A stretch of DNA of 19,969 bases from Rhodospirillaceae bacterium (GCA_002700865.1 PAFB01000076.1:1-19969); one strand, 5' to 3'; counted from the first letter of the stretch, positions 7,358 through 15,364 are shown. Made by a program: numbers and translations. Notes: a model not told the origin generated them from the sequence alone.

Positions 7358-8347
7358 TCAGGCGTCTTCTTGCAACAGTTCAGCCACTTTCAGCGCACCA
7401 TAGGTCAGCACCCCATCCGCGCCCGCCCGCTTGAAGGACAGCAACGTCTCAAGCCAAACCTTGTCATGATCCAACCACCCGTTCTGGCAAGCCGCCATGA
7501 TCTGCGCGTATTCGCCGCTAACCTGATAGGCAAAGGTCGGCACGCCAAAGGTCTCTTTTACGCGCGTGACCATATCCAGATAAGGCAGGCCCGGCTTGAC
7601 CATGACGGTATCAGCGCCCTCGTCGAGATCCATTTCGACTTCACGCAACCCTTCGAGCGCGTTCGCCGTGTCCATCTGATAGGTCTTCTTGTCGCCTTTC
7701 AGCGCGCCTGAGCTGCCAATGGCGTCCCGGAAGGGGCCGTAATAGGCGCTCGCGTATTTCACGGCATAGGACATGATCCCGACGTTCGTGAACCCTTCGG
7801 CGTCTAGGCCATCACGGATGGCGCCGCAGCGGCCATCCATCATGTCAGACGGCGCAACGATGTCTGCCCCGGCTTCAGCCAGCGACAGCGCCTGGCGCAC
7901 CAGCGCAGTGACGGTTTCGTCGTTTACAATCACACCCTGAACAAGATAGCCGTCATGGCCCTTTGGATTGTAGGGATCAAAAGCGACGTCGGTGATAATC
8001 CCCAACTCGGGAAACTCAGCCTTCAATCGTCGCACAGCGCGGTTGATCAGGTTGTCTTCCCGCCAGCTCTCCGAACAATCAGGCGTCTTCAGCGCCGGGT
8101 CCACCTCGGGAAACAACGCCAGCGCTGGCACTCCCATCGACACGGCCCGCTCCGCTAGTTTCACCGCGTCGTCAAGCGTGTTGCGGTAGGTTCCCGGCAT
8201 CGACGCGACTTCTGAGCTCTGCGCAGCATCAGTGACAAATACGGGGAGGATCAAATCAGCCGCGTTGACCCGGTTTTCAGCAACCAAAGACCGGATAAAG
8301 GACGAGGCACGGTTTCTACGAAGGCGCGTGCGGGGAAAGCTGGGCAT
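7358..8347 (-). CDS. hemB: Delta-aminolevulinic acid dehydratase (porphobilinogen synthase)
   Basis: HemB condenses two 5-aminolevulinate molecules to porphobilinogen in the cytoplasm, an early step to heme, cobalamin and chlorophyll. The 329-residue protein has both active-site lysines, Lys197 in SYAVKYAS and Lys251 in MVKPGLPYLD. The metal region at 120-133 (DVAFDPYNPKGHDG) has aspartates and alanine where zinc-type enzymes have cysteines, so this is a cysteine-free, magnesium-type enzyme, as is usual in alphaproteobacteria. Residues 11-20 (RNRASSFIRS) form the typical N-terminal arm. The ATG at 8347 has GGTGA 8 nt upstream and gives the expected length; a GTG 12 bases earlier is also in frame. 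It diverges from the LdtR-like gene across an AT-rich gap. No convincing terminator is seen in the 156-nt gap to rpmF; a 6-bp hairpin at 7282-7299 there has no U-tract. Confidence 0.97.
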   Translation of the reverse strand: MPSFPRTRLRRNRASSFIRSLVAENRVNAADLILPVFVTDAAQSSEVASMPGTYRNTLDDAVKLAERAVSMGVPALALFPEVDPALKTPDCSESWREDNLINRAVRRLKAEFPELGIITDVAFDPYNPKGHDGYLVQGVIVNDETVTALVRQALSLAEAGADIVAPSDMMDGRCGAIRDGLDAEGFTNVGIMSYAVKYASAYYGPFRDAIGSSGALKGDKKTYQMDTANALEGLREVEMDLDEGADTVMVKPGLPYLDMVTRVKETFGVPTFAYQVSGEYAQIMAACQNGWLDHDKVWLETLLSFKRAGADGVLTYGALKVAELLQEDA

Positions 8348-8756
8348 AGAGCAGGTCACCAGAAGGGATGATGGATGGAAAATCTACATAGCCCCATGCC
8401 ATCTGAGAAAAAAGACTCAAGACAAGTGATATCACTACTGGTAGACACGTTTTGGTTTATTTTTTCCAACATCTACAAGCCAAATAGAAGGTGTAGCGTT
8501 ATCGAAATTGCTAGCGATTTGAACGATTTGCCTCTTATTGATGCATTTAAATTAAAGTTCTAGTTAAAAATTTCCCCAAAATGCCCTTAAAAGTGAAAAG
8601 GGTATGTTTTATACCTTGATTAGTTTAATTTTTATGGCAGTTGTTATTACGGGTGGTTTCTGAGGCCGGTGAAAAATTGGCCGAATGGACATGAATGAAA
8701 ACGGTGAGGATCCTGACGTGTTCAGGGAATTCGCCAGACAAATAAAAGGTCTGGGT
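8348..8756. promoter_or_regulatory. AT-rich divergent control region between hemB and the LdtR-like gene
   Basis: This 409-base stretch has no supported gene. By hand count, 8401-8640 is about 32% G+C, far below the neighbouring genes. It contains a perfect 12-base palindrome AGTGATATCACT at 8425-8436, an inverted repeat GGTAT-N5-ATACC at 8601-8615, another CCCTT-N9-AAGGG at 8584-8602, and TTAA boxes at 8552-8555 and 8564-8567. The palindromes are plausible operators for the adjacent MarR-type regulator (autoregulation is common in that family) or for hemB control. No single -35/-10 pair is strong enough to call. In-frame codons at 8685 and beyond could extend the downstream gene into the right end of this region. 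Confidence 0.45.
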
Positions 8757-9275
8757 ATGTCCCCGGATCGTGAAGTGAAAAAGGGGTCCACCATGAACCA
8801 AGATTATCTGGACACAATCGCTGCCGTTGAGCGTCTTCACCGCCGCTGTCTTGAAGTGATCAAGACCGAGTTGGACCGTTCCGGCGTTCGCGATATCAAC
8901 AACATTCAATCGCTGATCCTGTTTAACATCGGCGAAGAAGAGCTGACCGTTGGTGAGCTGACGCTGCGAGGCTGCTACCACGGCTCTAACGTATCCTATA
9001 ACCTCAAAAAGCTGGTTGATTTTGGCTACGTTTCCCATCGCCGCAGCGCGCACGATCGCCGCTCTTACCGGGTCAAACTGACGGAAAAGGGCATTAAGAT
9101 TCGGGGCCTGTTACAGGACATGTTTGCGCGCCACGCTGATTCTCTCAGCGGCTTCAACATGGATTCAGACGTGTTTGCCAAGACAAATGACGTGCTTTTG
9201 CGTCTCGACCGTTTCTGGGCATCACAATCTGACGCCTACGGTATGTCCGACAAGGCCTTGAGCCGCGTCGCTTAA
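8757..9275 (+). CDS. ldtR: MarR-family winged-helix regulator, LdtR-like
   Basis: The protein, 172 residues from this start, is a MarR-type winged helix. Its core carries YLDTIAAVERLHRRCLEVIK, INNIQSLILFNIGEEELTVGELT, then a recognition helix in the GSNVSYNLKKLVD stretch and a wing with HDRRSYRVKLTEKG. This matches my memory of LdtR, which in Liberibacter and rhizobia controls L,D-transpeptidase and stress genes. The gene symbol is given on that resemblance only. Two starts have good ribosome binding sites: ATG 8757 (AAAGG 7 nt upstream) and ATG 8793 (AGGGG 6 nt upstream); an ATG at 8685 lacks one. I chose 8757 because the family is usually near 170 residues. It diverges from hemB, and rpiB and glyA follow, an order shared with other alphaproteobacteria. 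No obvious effector site is visible. Confidence 0.85.
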   Translation: MSPDREVKKGSTMNQDYLDTIAAVERLHRRCLEVIKTELDRSGVRDINNIQSLILFNIGEEELTVGELTLRGCYHGSNVSYNLKKLVDFGYVSHRRSAHDRRSYRVKLTEKGIKIRGLLQDMFARHADSLSGFNMDSDVFAKTNDVLLRLDRFWASQSDAYGMSDKALSRVA

Positions 9276-9319
9276 TAGGCTTTCTCTGAGGCATCGAAAC
9301 GTACACGCGGAAATTCGCG

Positions 9320-9754
9320 ATGAAATTGTTCTTTGCCTCAGACCATGCTGGTCTGAATTTACGGCGTGCTCTGATTGATCACGCCGTTTCATTAGGTCAC
9401 GAGATCGCTGACCTGGGACCCGAAACGTCGGAGTCCGTCGATTACCCTGATTTCGGCAACAAACTCGCTCTTGCCCTGGCCAGCGAGCCAGAAGCGCACG
9501 GTGTTGCGATCTGTGGAACCGGGATCGGCATTTCTATCGCACTCAATCGCCACAGCCATGTCCGCGCTGCTCTGGTCAATGACGTGACCACGGCCACGCT
9601 GACACGCCTGCATAACGACGCGAATGTGATCGCGTTTGGAGATCGGGTTATTGGTGTTGAAACCGCAAAAGACGCCCTGACGGCGTTTTTGAACACCGCC
9701 TTTGAAGGTGGTCGGCACCAGCGCCGCGTCGAAAAGCTCTCTCCCACCAGCTAA
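9320..9754 (+). CDS. rpiB: Ribose-5-phosphate isomerase B
   Basis: RpiB interconverts ribose 5-phosphate and ribulose 5-phosphate in the pentose phosphate pathway. It supplies ribulose 5-phosphate for riboflavin synthesis, which the RibB enzyme in this window uses. The 144-residue product has the LacAB/RpiB signatures: SDHAG at 7-11, the active-site cysteine Cys65 in ICGTGIGIS, and the HNDANVIAFGDRVIG segment near 99-113. The length is typical. The ATG at 9320 has GGAAA about 6-8 nt upstream. It lies 44 nt after the LdtR-like gene and 103 nt before glyA. The family includes allose-6-phosphate isomerases, but the context and motifs fit RpiB. Confidence 0.94.
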   Translation: MKLFFASDHAGLNLRRALIDHAVSLGHEIADLGPETSESVDYPDFGNKLALALASEPEAHGVAICGTGIGISIALNRHSHVRAALVNDVTTATLTRLHNDANVIAFGDRVIGVETAKDALTAFLNTAFEGGRHQRRVEKLSPTS

Positions 9755-9792
9755 GACACTCCGCTATTGCAGCATTGAAGGCCGCTTTTGAG

Positions 9793-9819
9793 TGTTCTGG
9801 CGACAGAGCAAAAATGCTC
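9793..9819 (+). promoter_or_regulatory. Alternative hairpins in the glyA leader
   Basis: A 7-bp stem (9793-9799 with 9804-9810, one G-U pair) closes a GCGA tetraloop. The right arm can instead pair with 9815-9819 to make a GAGCA-AAAA-TGCTC hairpin. The two are mutually exclusive. No U-tract follows, so this is not a classical attenuator, and it may be chance. Confidence 0.25.
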
Positions 9820-9857
9820 AACTGCGGGCAAATCCTCACCTCTGGAGTAAACCAGTA

Positions 9858-11141
9858 ATGACATCACCGAATTCCAGTTTCTGGACCGCCAGCGTAACCG
9901 ACACCGATCCAGCCCTCGCCGGCTCCCTCAGTCAGGAGTTGGACCGGCAGCAGACGCAGATCGAATTGATCGCCTCGGAGAACATTGTCTCCAAGGCTGT
10001 TCTCGATGCGCAAGGCTCCGTTTTTACCAACAAGTACGCTGAAGGCTATGCGGGTAAGCGCTATTACGGCGGCTGTGAATTTGTGGATATTGCCGAAGAG
10101 CTCGCCGTTGAGCGGGCGAAGCAGCTCTACAACTGTTCCTACGTCAACGTTCAACCGCACTCGGGCGCGCAAGCCAACGGGGCGGTGATGCTGGCTGTGA
10201 TGAAGCCGGGCGACACGTTTCTGGGCATGGGCCTCAATCACGGTGGCCACTTGTCCCATGGTGCCGCGCCGAACATCTCCGGCAAGTGGTTCAACCCGAT
10301 ACATTACGGTGTGCGCCGTGAGGACGGCCTTATTGATTATGATGAGGTTGCCGATCTGGCCAAAGCCAACAACCCCAGCGTCGTAATCGCCGGTGGGTCC
10401 GCCTATCCGCGCGCCATCGACTTCAAGAAGTTCAAGGACATTGCGGACAGTGTCGGAGCGCTGTTCTGGGTGGATATGGCACACTTTTCCGGTCTGGTGG
10501 CCGGTGGATGCCACGACAACCCTCTGGACTATGCCGATGTGGTTACCACGACGACGCACAAGACTTTGCGCGGTCCGCGTGGCGGCATGATCCTGACCAA
10601 TGACGATGAGTTGGCCAAGAAGTTCCGGTCTGCGGTCTTCCCGGGCCTGCAGGGTGGCCCGCTGATGCACGTGATCGCGGCGAAAGCCGTGGCCTTTGGC
10701 GAAGCACTACAGCCCGAGTTCAAGGCTTACACGAGCCAAGTTATCGAAAACGCTCAGGCCCTCGCAGCACGACTGGTCAAGCACGGTCTGGCAATCTCCA
10801 CCGGCGGAACCGATACGCACCTGATGGTTGTCGATCTGACGCCAAAGGGTGTGACCGGGAAGCAGGCGGAGGACTCGCTGGAAAACGCAGGCATCACCTG
10901 CAACAAGAACTCGATCCCCTTCGATCCGCTGAAGCCAGCGATCACGTCGGGCATCCGGCTCGGCACGCCAGCAGCGACCACGCGCGGGTTCGGTGTGGCT
11001 GAGTTTGAGACAGTCGGTGATTTGATTGCCAAGGTCCTCGACGGCCTGGCGGCTAATGGCGAAGACGGCAATGCTGCTGTTGAAGCTGAAGTCCGCGCTG
11101 CCGTCCGGGACCTCTGCGGTCAGTACCCGATTTACAGTTAA
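9858..11141 (+). CDS. glyA: Serine hydroxymethyltransferase
   Basis: GlyA interconverts serine plus tetrahydrofolate with glycine plus 5,10-methylene-tetrahydrofolate, the main source of one-carbon units. It is a cytoplasmic PLP enzyme. The 427-residue protein shows the typical IELIASENIVS start, TNKYAEGYAGKRYYGGCE, the PLP-contacting VDMAHFSGLVA with Asp206, and the Schiff-base lysine Lys235 in TTTTHKTLRGPRGG. The length is normal. The ATG at 9858 has GGAG about 10 nt upstream; a GTG at 9792 is in frame but adds 22 non-homologous residues. It leads a compact plus-strand run with nrdR (16 nt downstream) and the riboflavin genes. Its folate product links to nucleotide synthesis, which is consistent with the nrdR neighbour. 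Confidence 0.98.
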   Translation: MTSPNSSFWTASVTDTDPALAGSLSQELDRQQTQIELIASENIVSKAVLDAQGSVFTNKYAEGYAGKRYYGGCEFVDIAEELAVERAKQLYNCSYVNVQPHSGAQANGAVMLAVMKPGDTFLGMGLNHGGHLSHGAAPNISGKWFNPIHYGVRREDGLIDYDEVADLAKANNPSVVIAGGSAYPRAIDFKKFKDIADSVGALFWVDMAHFSGLVAGGCHDNPLDYADVVTTTTHKTLRGPRGGMILTNDDELAKKFRSAVFPGLQGGPLMHVIAAKAVAFGEALQPEFKAYTSQVIENAQALAARLVKHGLAISTGGTDTHLMVVDLTPKGVTGKQAEDSLENAGITCNKNSIPFDPLKPAITSGIRLGTPAATTRGFGVAEFETVGDLIAKVLDGLAANGEDGNAAVEAEVRAAVRDLCGQYPIYS

Positions 11142-11157
11142 AGGAGACGGGTAAAGC

Positions 11158-11616
11158 GTGCGTTGCCCTTTCTGCGGAAATGTTGATACGGCCGTAAAGG
11201 ACAGCCGCCCGTCCGAGGACAATACGTCCATCCGACGTCGGCGGCAGTGCCCGGCTTGCAGCGGACGCTTTACCACCTTTGAACGGATTCAGCTGCGCGA
11301 GCTGACCGTGATTAAATCGAACGGCACACGCGAGCCCTTCGACCGCGACAAACTTGCTAAATCCCTGATCATAGCGCTGCATAAGCGTCCTGTTGAAACC
11401 GAACGCATCGAACGCATCGTTTCTGGCATCGTTCGACGCCTCGAACACGGCGGTGAGGCTGACATTCTCACCCGGCAAATTGGTGAAATGGTCATGGAAG
11501 CGCTCAGCGAACTGGATCAGGTCGCCTTTGTCCGCTTTGCCAGCGTTTACCGGAACTTTGAAGAAGCCAAAGAGTTCCAGAAAATCCTTGATGAGATGGA
11601 CGAGAACAGTGAGTGA
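11158..11616 (+). CDS. nrdR: NrdR, ribonucleotide reductase repressor
   Basis: NrdR binds NrdR boxes in ribonucleotide reductase promoters and represses them when dATP is high. The 152-residue protein has an N-terminal zinc ribbon with Cys3, Cys6, Cys31 and Cys34, followed by the RFTTFERIQ region and an ATP-cone domain (about residues 49-139, with KSNGTREPFDRDKL). The length is the family norm. The start is a GTG at 11158, preceded by AAGGAGA at about 11 nt, immediately giving the conserved RCPFCG. Its end overlaps the ribD start by 8 bases, and glyA ends 16 nt before it, so the three are probably co-transcribed. The glyA-nrdR-rib order is common in proteobacteria. Confidence 0.98.
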   Translation: MRCPFCGNVDTAVKDSRPSEDNTSIRRRRQCPACSGRFTTFERIQLRELTVIKSNGTREPFDRDKLAKSLIIALHKRPVETERIERIVSGIVRRLEHGGEADILTRQIGEMVMEALSELDQVAFVRFASVYRNFEEAKEFQKILDEMDENSE

Positions 11617-12625
11617 CGCGGCGTTCATGAGGGTCGCGTTGGGCTTGGCGGCGCGGGGCTTGGGCCGGACTGCGCCTAACCCGACGGTTGGCTGCGTGCT
11701 GGTTTCGCGCGATGGCCAGGTCATCGGCCAAGCCCGCACGGCCAACGGCGGCCGCCCGCATGCTGAAACACAGGCGCTCGCGCAGGCGGGTTCGGACGCC
11801 GCGCGCGGCGCGACCGCTTATGTCACGCTGGAACCTTGTGCGCATCACGGCGAAACCGGACCCTGTTCTCAAGCTCTCATTCAGGCGCAGGTTGGCCGCG
11901 TGGTGATAGCAACCCTCGACCCTGACCCCAGAACCGCGGGTAAAGGCGCGGACATGCTCCGTGCAGCGGGTATCGCCGTTGATGTGGGCGTGATGGCGCA
12001 AGAGGCGCAGCAGCTCAATGCGGGCTTTATCAAGCGAGTGACCACCGGCCTCCCCCACGTCACGCTCAAACTGGCGCTGTCGCTGGATGGCAAGATCGCA
12101 CTGGGCAATGGCGAGAGCCAGTGGATCACCGGACCCGCTGCGCGCGCTCGTGGTCACCTGTTGCGGGCTCAGGCCGATTTCCTGCTCACTGGCGCCAAAA
12201 CCGTGCTGAAAGATCAGCCGCGCTTTACCGTGCGACTGCCCGGGATGGAAGATCGCTCGCCCCGGGTGGGGGTGGTCTATGACGCGGATCGGAGCAATCA
12301 GGAGATCGTGCAGTGGGTGCAGGCCGAGCGCCCGGACTGGATGCTTCTGCCCGGCTGGTCGTTCACTGAGCACCTAAAGGCGCTGGCCAAGTCAGGCGCA
12401 ACACGGGTGCTGGCCGAAGCAGGCGGCGGGGTTGCCAAGGCGCTTATGGCGCAACGGCTGGTTGATGAGATTGTTGTTTTCCGCGCCGGCAAAGTCTTGG
12501 GCGGCGACGCGCGCGATGGCATTAGCGTGTTTGGCTTCGATTCTCTGGACCAAGCCCCGCACTTCACGCGGGTTGAAAGTCTGGCTCTGGGCGAAGATTT
12601 TATGGAGGTATGGCGTCACCCCTGA
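11609..12625 (+). CDS. ribD: Bifunctional riboflavin deaminase/reductase
   Basis: RibD carries out steps two and three of riboflavin synthesis: deamination of the pyrimidine, then NADPH-dependent reduction of the ribosyl side chain. The deaminase domain (about residues 1-140) has the zinc site His51, Glu53, Cys77 and Cys86 (motifs HAE and PC-N8-PC), and the PNPTVGCV segment. The reductase domain follows, starting near KLALSLDGKIALGNGES and TGPAARARGHLLRAQAD. At 338 residues it is slightly short for the family. I chose the GTG at 11609, which gives the usual SDAAFMRVAL beginning and overlaps the nrdR stop by 8 bases. Frames upstream of this run inside nrdR and are not plausible. ribE begins 39 nt later. 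Confidence 0.96.
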   Translation: MSDAAFMRVALGLAARGLGRTAPNPTVGCVLVSRDGQVIGQARTANGGRPHAETQALAQAGSDAARGATAYVTLEPCAHHGETGPCSQALIQAQVGRVVIATLDPDPRTAGKGADMLRAAGIAVDVGVMAQEAQQLNAGFIKRVTTGLPHVTLKLALSLDGKIALGNGESQWITGPAARARGHLLRAQADFLLTGAKTVLKDQPRFTVRLPGMEDRSPRVGVVYDADRSNQEIVQWVQAERPDWMLLPGWSFTEHLKALAKSGATRVLAEAGGGVAKALMAQRLVDEIVVFRAGKVLGGDARDGISVFGFDSLDQAPHFTRVESLALGEDFMEVWRHP

Positions 12626-12664
12626 CACCATAGCCAAACACACCACTTCAGGGAGCGGGTGGAC

Positions 12665-13306
12665 ATGTTTACAGGCATTATCACCGACGTGGGCCGGGTC
12701 GCCTATCGTGAAGACCGTGGCGACACGCTCTTTCGCATCGAGACCGCCTATTCCGCTGCCTCCATCGATTTGGGCGCAAGTATCTGCTGCAATGGGGCCT
12801 GCATGACAGTGATTGCCCGTGAACAAATCACGGATGAGCGGGCTACTTTTGACCTTGAAGCCAGCGCGGAAAGCCTGTCGAAGACGACCATGGGTTCTTG
12901 GCATGAAGGCACGCTGATCAACCTTGAACGCAGTTTGTCGATGGGGGATGAACTGGGCGGGCATCTGGTGTCTGGGCACGTGGACGCGGTGGCGAGTGTT
13001 GTAGGTCTGGAGAACGAAGGCGACAGCTGGCGTCTCACCATTCGACCACCTCGCGACCTGATGCCATTCTTCGCGCCCAAAGGTTCGGTAGCACTGAACG
13101 GCGTATCCTTGACGATCAATGAGGTGGATGAAAGCACCTTTGGCATCAACATGATTCCGCACACGCAGACGGTGACCGCGTTCTCCTCACTGGGTGACAT
13201 GGAGATTTCGGAGGCGAGCCCTGCAGCGATCAACTTGGAAATTGACCAGTTAGCTCGCTATGTTCATCGCCAGTTACAGTTTTTGCCGCAAACTCAGAGT
13301 TCCTGA
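12665..13306 (+). CDS. ribE: Riboflavin synthase, alpha chain
   Basis: This enzyme dismutates two molecules of 6,7-dimethyl-8-ribityllumazine into riboflavin plus a pyrimidine that is recycled. The 213-residue protein has two lumazine-binding repeats. The first starts with MFTGIITDVGRV, and the second begins around residue 97 with GHLVSGHVDAVASV. Family motifs CCNGACMTV and VALNGVSLTINEV lie at equivalent places in the repeats. The ATG at 12665 gives the canonical MFTGII start and has GGGAG about 9 nt upstream; a GTG two codons earlier is less likely. Some naming schemes call this gene ribC or risA. It lies 39 nt after ribD and 3 nt before ribB. Confidence 0.96.
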   Translation: MFTGIITDVGRVAYREDRGDTLFRIETAYSAASIDLGASICCNGACMTVIAREQITDERATFDLEASAESLSKTTMGSWHEGTLINLERSLSMGDELGGHLVSGHVDAVASVVGLENEGDSWRLTIRPPRDLMPFFAPKGSVALNGVSLTINEVDESTFGINMIPHTQTVTAFSSLGDMEISEASPAAINLEIDQLARYVHRQLQFLPQTQSS

Positions 13307-13309
13307 TCC

Positions 13310-14389
13310 ATGGTTAACACCTTTGCCGAGTTCAAATCCACGATCCCCGAAATCATCGAAGAAGCGCGCAATGGGCGTATGTTTGTTTTGGTGGATGACG
13401 AAGATCGTGAGAACGAGGGCGACATCATCATTCCTGCGCAGATGGCCACGCCGGAAGTCATCAACTTCATGGCAACCAACGGCCGCGGTCTGATCTGTCT
13501 GGCCATGCCACCAGCACAAATTGGGCGGCTGGATTTACCGCTCATGCCACAGCGGCATGAAAGTCGCTTTGGCACGGCCTTCACGGTGTCAATCGAAGCG
13601 GCGACCGGCGTTACGACGGGAATCTCTGCGCCCGACCGCGCGCGCTCGATTGCCGTTGCCATTGACCCCAACGTTCAGCCCGGCGACATCCAGACACCAG
13701 GGCATGTCTTTCCCCTGCTGGCCCGGGAAAATGGCACGCTGGAGCGCACGGGCCATACCGAAGCGGCGGTCGATATCGCACGGCTGGCCGGGCTAAACCC
13801 TTCGGGCGTGATTTGTGAGATCATGAACGACGACGGGGATATGGCGCGGCGTGACGATCTGGTCGCTTTTTGCCAGAAGCACGGGCTAAAAATCGGCACC
13901 ATCGCTGATCTTGTAGCTTACCGTCTGGCGACTGAAAGCCTGGTTGAGCAGGTCAGCGAAGAACCCTTTCAAACCGACTTCGGCGAAGGCTTCCGCATCA
14001 TCACCTTCCGCGAGAGCGACGACCCGCAGGCCCCAGAGATCCTCGCGCTGGTCAAAGGCACGATTTCGCCAGATACCCCCACCCTGACCCGCGTTCACGC
14101 GCTGAACATGCGTCGTGACCTGCTCGGTGGTGGCGGAAAGAGCAGTTTGCCCAGCGCTATTCGAAGCGTAAACGATGAAGGCGCGGGCGTTATCGTGCTG
14201 ATTAACTCGCCAGACAGTATGGAAAAACTCCCGCCTGATCAGGCCCTGCGCACGTACGGGCTGGGCGCACAGGTGCTGGTAAAACTGGGCGTGCGCACGA
14301 TGATCCTGCTTTCCAATGCCAGCCGCGAATTGGTTGGTCTGGACGGCTTTGGCTTGCAGGTTGCGGGTTACCGTGCTCTGAGCAAATAA
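13310..14389 (+). CDS. ribB: 3,4-dihydroxy-2-butanone 4-phosphate synthase with degenerate RibA domain
   Basis: The N-terminal domain (1-205) makes the four-carbon precursor of lumazine from ribulose 5-phosphate. It carries the acidic loop DDEDRENEGD at 29-38, GHVFPL at 131-136 and R-TGHTEA at 146-152, so it should be active. Residues 206-359 resemble GTP cyclohydrolase II (TYGLGAQVL, SNASRELVGLDGFGLQV). However, the segment that should carry the CLTGD-FGS-CDC zinc site (after TRVHAL) has no cysteines and is shortened. The domain is therefore probably inactive, as in RibBX-type proteins described from Shewanella and found widely in alphaproteobacteria. A separate ribA is expected elsewhere. 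The ATG start is 3 nt past ribE, and 25 nt separate it from ribH. The C-terminal domain may have a regulatory or structural role, which is unproven. Confidence 0.95.
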   Translation: MVNTFAEFKSTIPEIIEEARNGRMFVLVDDEDRENEGDIIIPAQMATPEVINFMATNGRGLICLAMPPAQIGRLDLPLMPQRHESRFGTAFTVSIEAATGVTTGISAPDRARSIAVAIDPNVQPGDIQTPGHVFPLLARENGTLERTGHTEAAVDIARLAGLNPSGVICEIMNDDGDMARRDDLVAFCQKHGLKIGTIADLVAYRLATESLVEQVSEEPFQTDFGEGFRIITFRESDDPQAPEILALVKGTISPDTPTLTRVHALNMRRDLLGGGGKSSLPSAIRSVNDEGAGVIVLINSPDSMEKLPPDQALRTYGLGAQVLVKLGVRTMILLSNASRELVGLDGFGLQVAGYRALSK

Positions 14390-14414
14390 CACCACAGAGG
14401 AAAGCTAGGTCTCC

Positions 14415-14849
14415 ATGTCTGCATCTCCGCATATCCTGATCGTCGAGGCGCCCTATTACACCGATATTTCGGTTGCCCTGAAACAAGGGGCTGAAGCGTA
14501 TTTGACCAGCGAAGGCGTTTCATTTGAAACCGTCACGGTCCCCGGCGCTCTGGAAATCCCTGCGGCCATCAAATTCGCAGCGACCAGCGGCGCTTTTGAT
14601 GGTTTTGTCGCTTTGGGCTGTGTAATCCGGGGCGAAACCACCCACTACGATTATGTGTGCAGCGAAAGCGCCCATGGTCTGCAGGTCTTGGCAATGACCG
14701 AAGGGCTGTGCATCGGCAATGGTATTCTGACCACTGAAAACCGCGAGCAAGCCTGGGTTCGAGCTGATCAGGCGCAAAAGAACAAGGGCAAGGACGCGGC
14801 TGAGGCCGCCCTGTCGCTGGTGCGCCTGAAGAACCGGTTTGCGAGCTGA
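14415..14849 (+). CDS. ribH: 6,7-dimethyl-8-ribityllumazine synthase
   Basis: RibH condenses the pyrimidine from the RibD branch with the RibB product to form lumazine, the substrate of RibE. The 144-residue protein has the ILIVEAPYYTDI beginning, the VPGALEIP ligand loop, the GCVIRGETTHYDYV segment with the likely catalytic His77, and NGILTTEN-EQAW further on. The length is typical for the icosahedral or pentameric enzyme. The ATG is preceded by AGGT 4 nt upstream, with AGAGGAAAG further away. nusB follows after 6 nt. Many alphaproteobacteria have two lumazine synthases; the second would have to be sought elsewhere. Confidence 0.96.
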   Translation: MSASPHILIVEAPYYTDISVALKQGAEAYLTSEGVSFETVTVPGALEIPAAIKFAATSGAFDGFVALGCVIRGETTHYDYVCSESAHGLQVLAMTEGLCIGNGILTTENREQAWVRADQAQKNKGKDAAEAALSLVRLKNRFAS

Positions 14850-14855
14850 GCTGAC

Positions 14856-15350
14856 ATGACTGCACTCCCCGAGCACGTCAACATTTCCCACACACTCGGC
14901 CCCCGTACAGCAGCGCGCTTTGCGGCGATCCAGGCGCTGTATCAGATTGAAACCACCGATGAAGTGTTACTCGACCCGGTTCTGCAGGGCTTTGAGCGGC
15001 ATTTCAACACGGTCGATCTCGACGGAATGGAACTGGGTGAATATGACCAGCAGCTGTTTCAGGCCATCCTTGAAGGCATTTCCCGTGTGGCCAGCGATCT
15101 GGACGATATGATTTACGGCTCGCTGTCGGAAAAATGGTCGCTGGCCCGGCTCGACAGCGTGATGCGGGCTATCCTGCGAGCCGGCACGTTTGAACTGAGT
15201 GAACGGCTTGATATCCCGGCTAAAGTGACCATTGATGAATACATCTCACTGGCCAATTTATTCTTCTCCGGTAAAGAGCCAGCCATGGTGAATGGGACAC
15301 TGGTGACCATCGCCGAGACACTCCGCCCCGATGAATTGAACGAAAACTAG
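14856..15350 (+). CDS. nusB: Transcription antitermination factor NusB
   Basis: NusB binds boxA RNA with NusE (ribosomal protein S10) and supports antitermination of rRNA operons. The 164-residue all-helical protein shows RTAARFAAIQALYQ near residue 17, DQQLFQAILEGI near 64, and the family's C-terminal SVMRAILRAGTFEL and IDEYISLANLFFSGKEPAMVNG segments. The ATG at 14856 is 6 nt after the ribH stop, so translation is probably coupled. The alphaproteobacterial form runs longer than the E. coli protein (139 residues). ribH-nusB is a common pair across proteobacteria. Confidence 0.96.
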   Translation: MTALPEHVNISHTLGPRTAARFAAIQALYQIETTDEVLLDPVLQGFERHFNTVDLDGMELGEYDQQLFQAILEGISRVASDLDDMIYGSLSEKWSLARLDSVMRAILRAGTFELSERLDIPAKVTIDEYISLANLFFSGKEPAMVNGTLVTIAETLRPDELNEN

Positions 15351-15364
15351 CGACGAGGCTCACG

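Noticed and set aside
8375..8563. 62-residue open frame in the AT-rich divergent region
   Set aside because: No ribosome binding site or recognisable motif, and low G+C noncoding composition. Better explained as promoter sequence.
8552..8567. CtrA-like TTAA boxes
   Set aside because: The spacing is 8 rather than the canonical 7, and TTAA is expected by chance in such AT-rich sequence.
9864..10670. 268-residue open frame antisense to glyA
   Set aside because: It mirrors the codon pattern of a highly conserved gene and its product has no known-domain features.
11504..12373. 289-residue open frame antisense to nrdR/ribD
   Set aside because: A shadow of GC-rich coding sequence. The sense genes are complete, with catalytic motifs.
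12392..13162. 256-residue open frame antisense to ribD/ribE
   Set aside because: Covers the end of ribD and most of ribE on the opposite strand, with no motif of its own.
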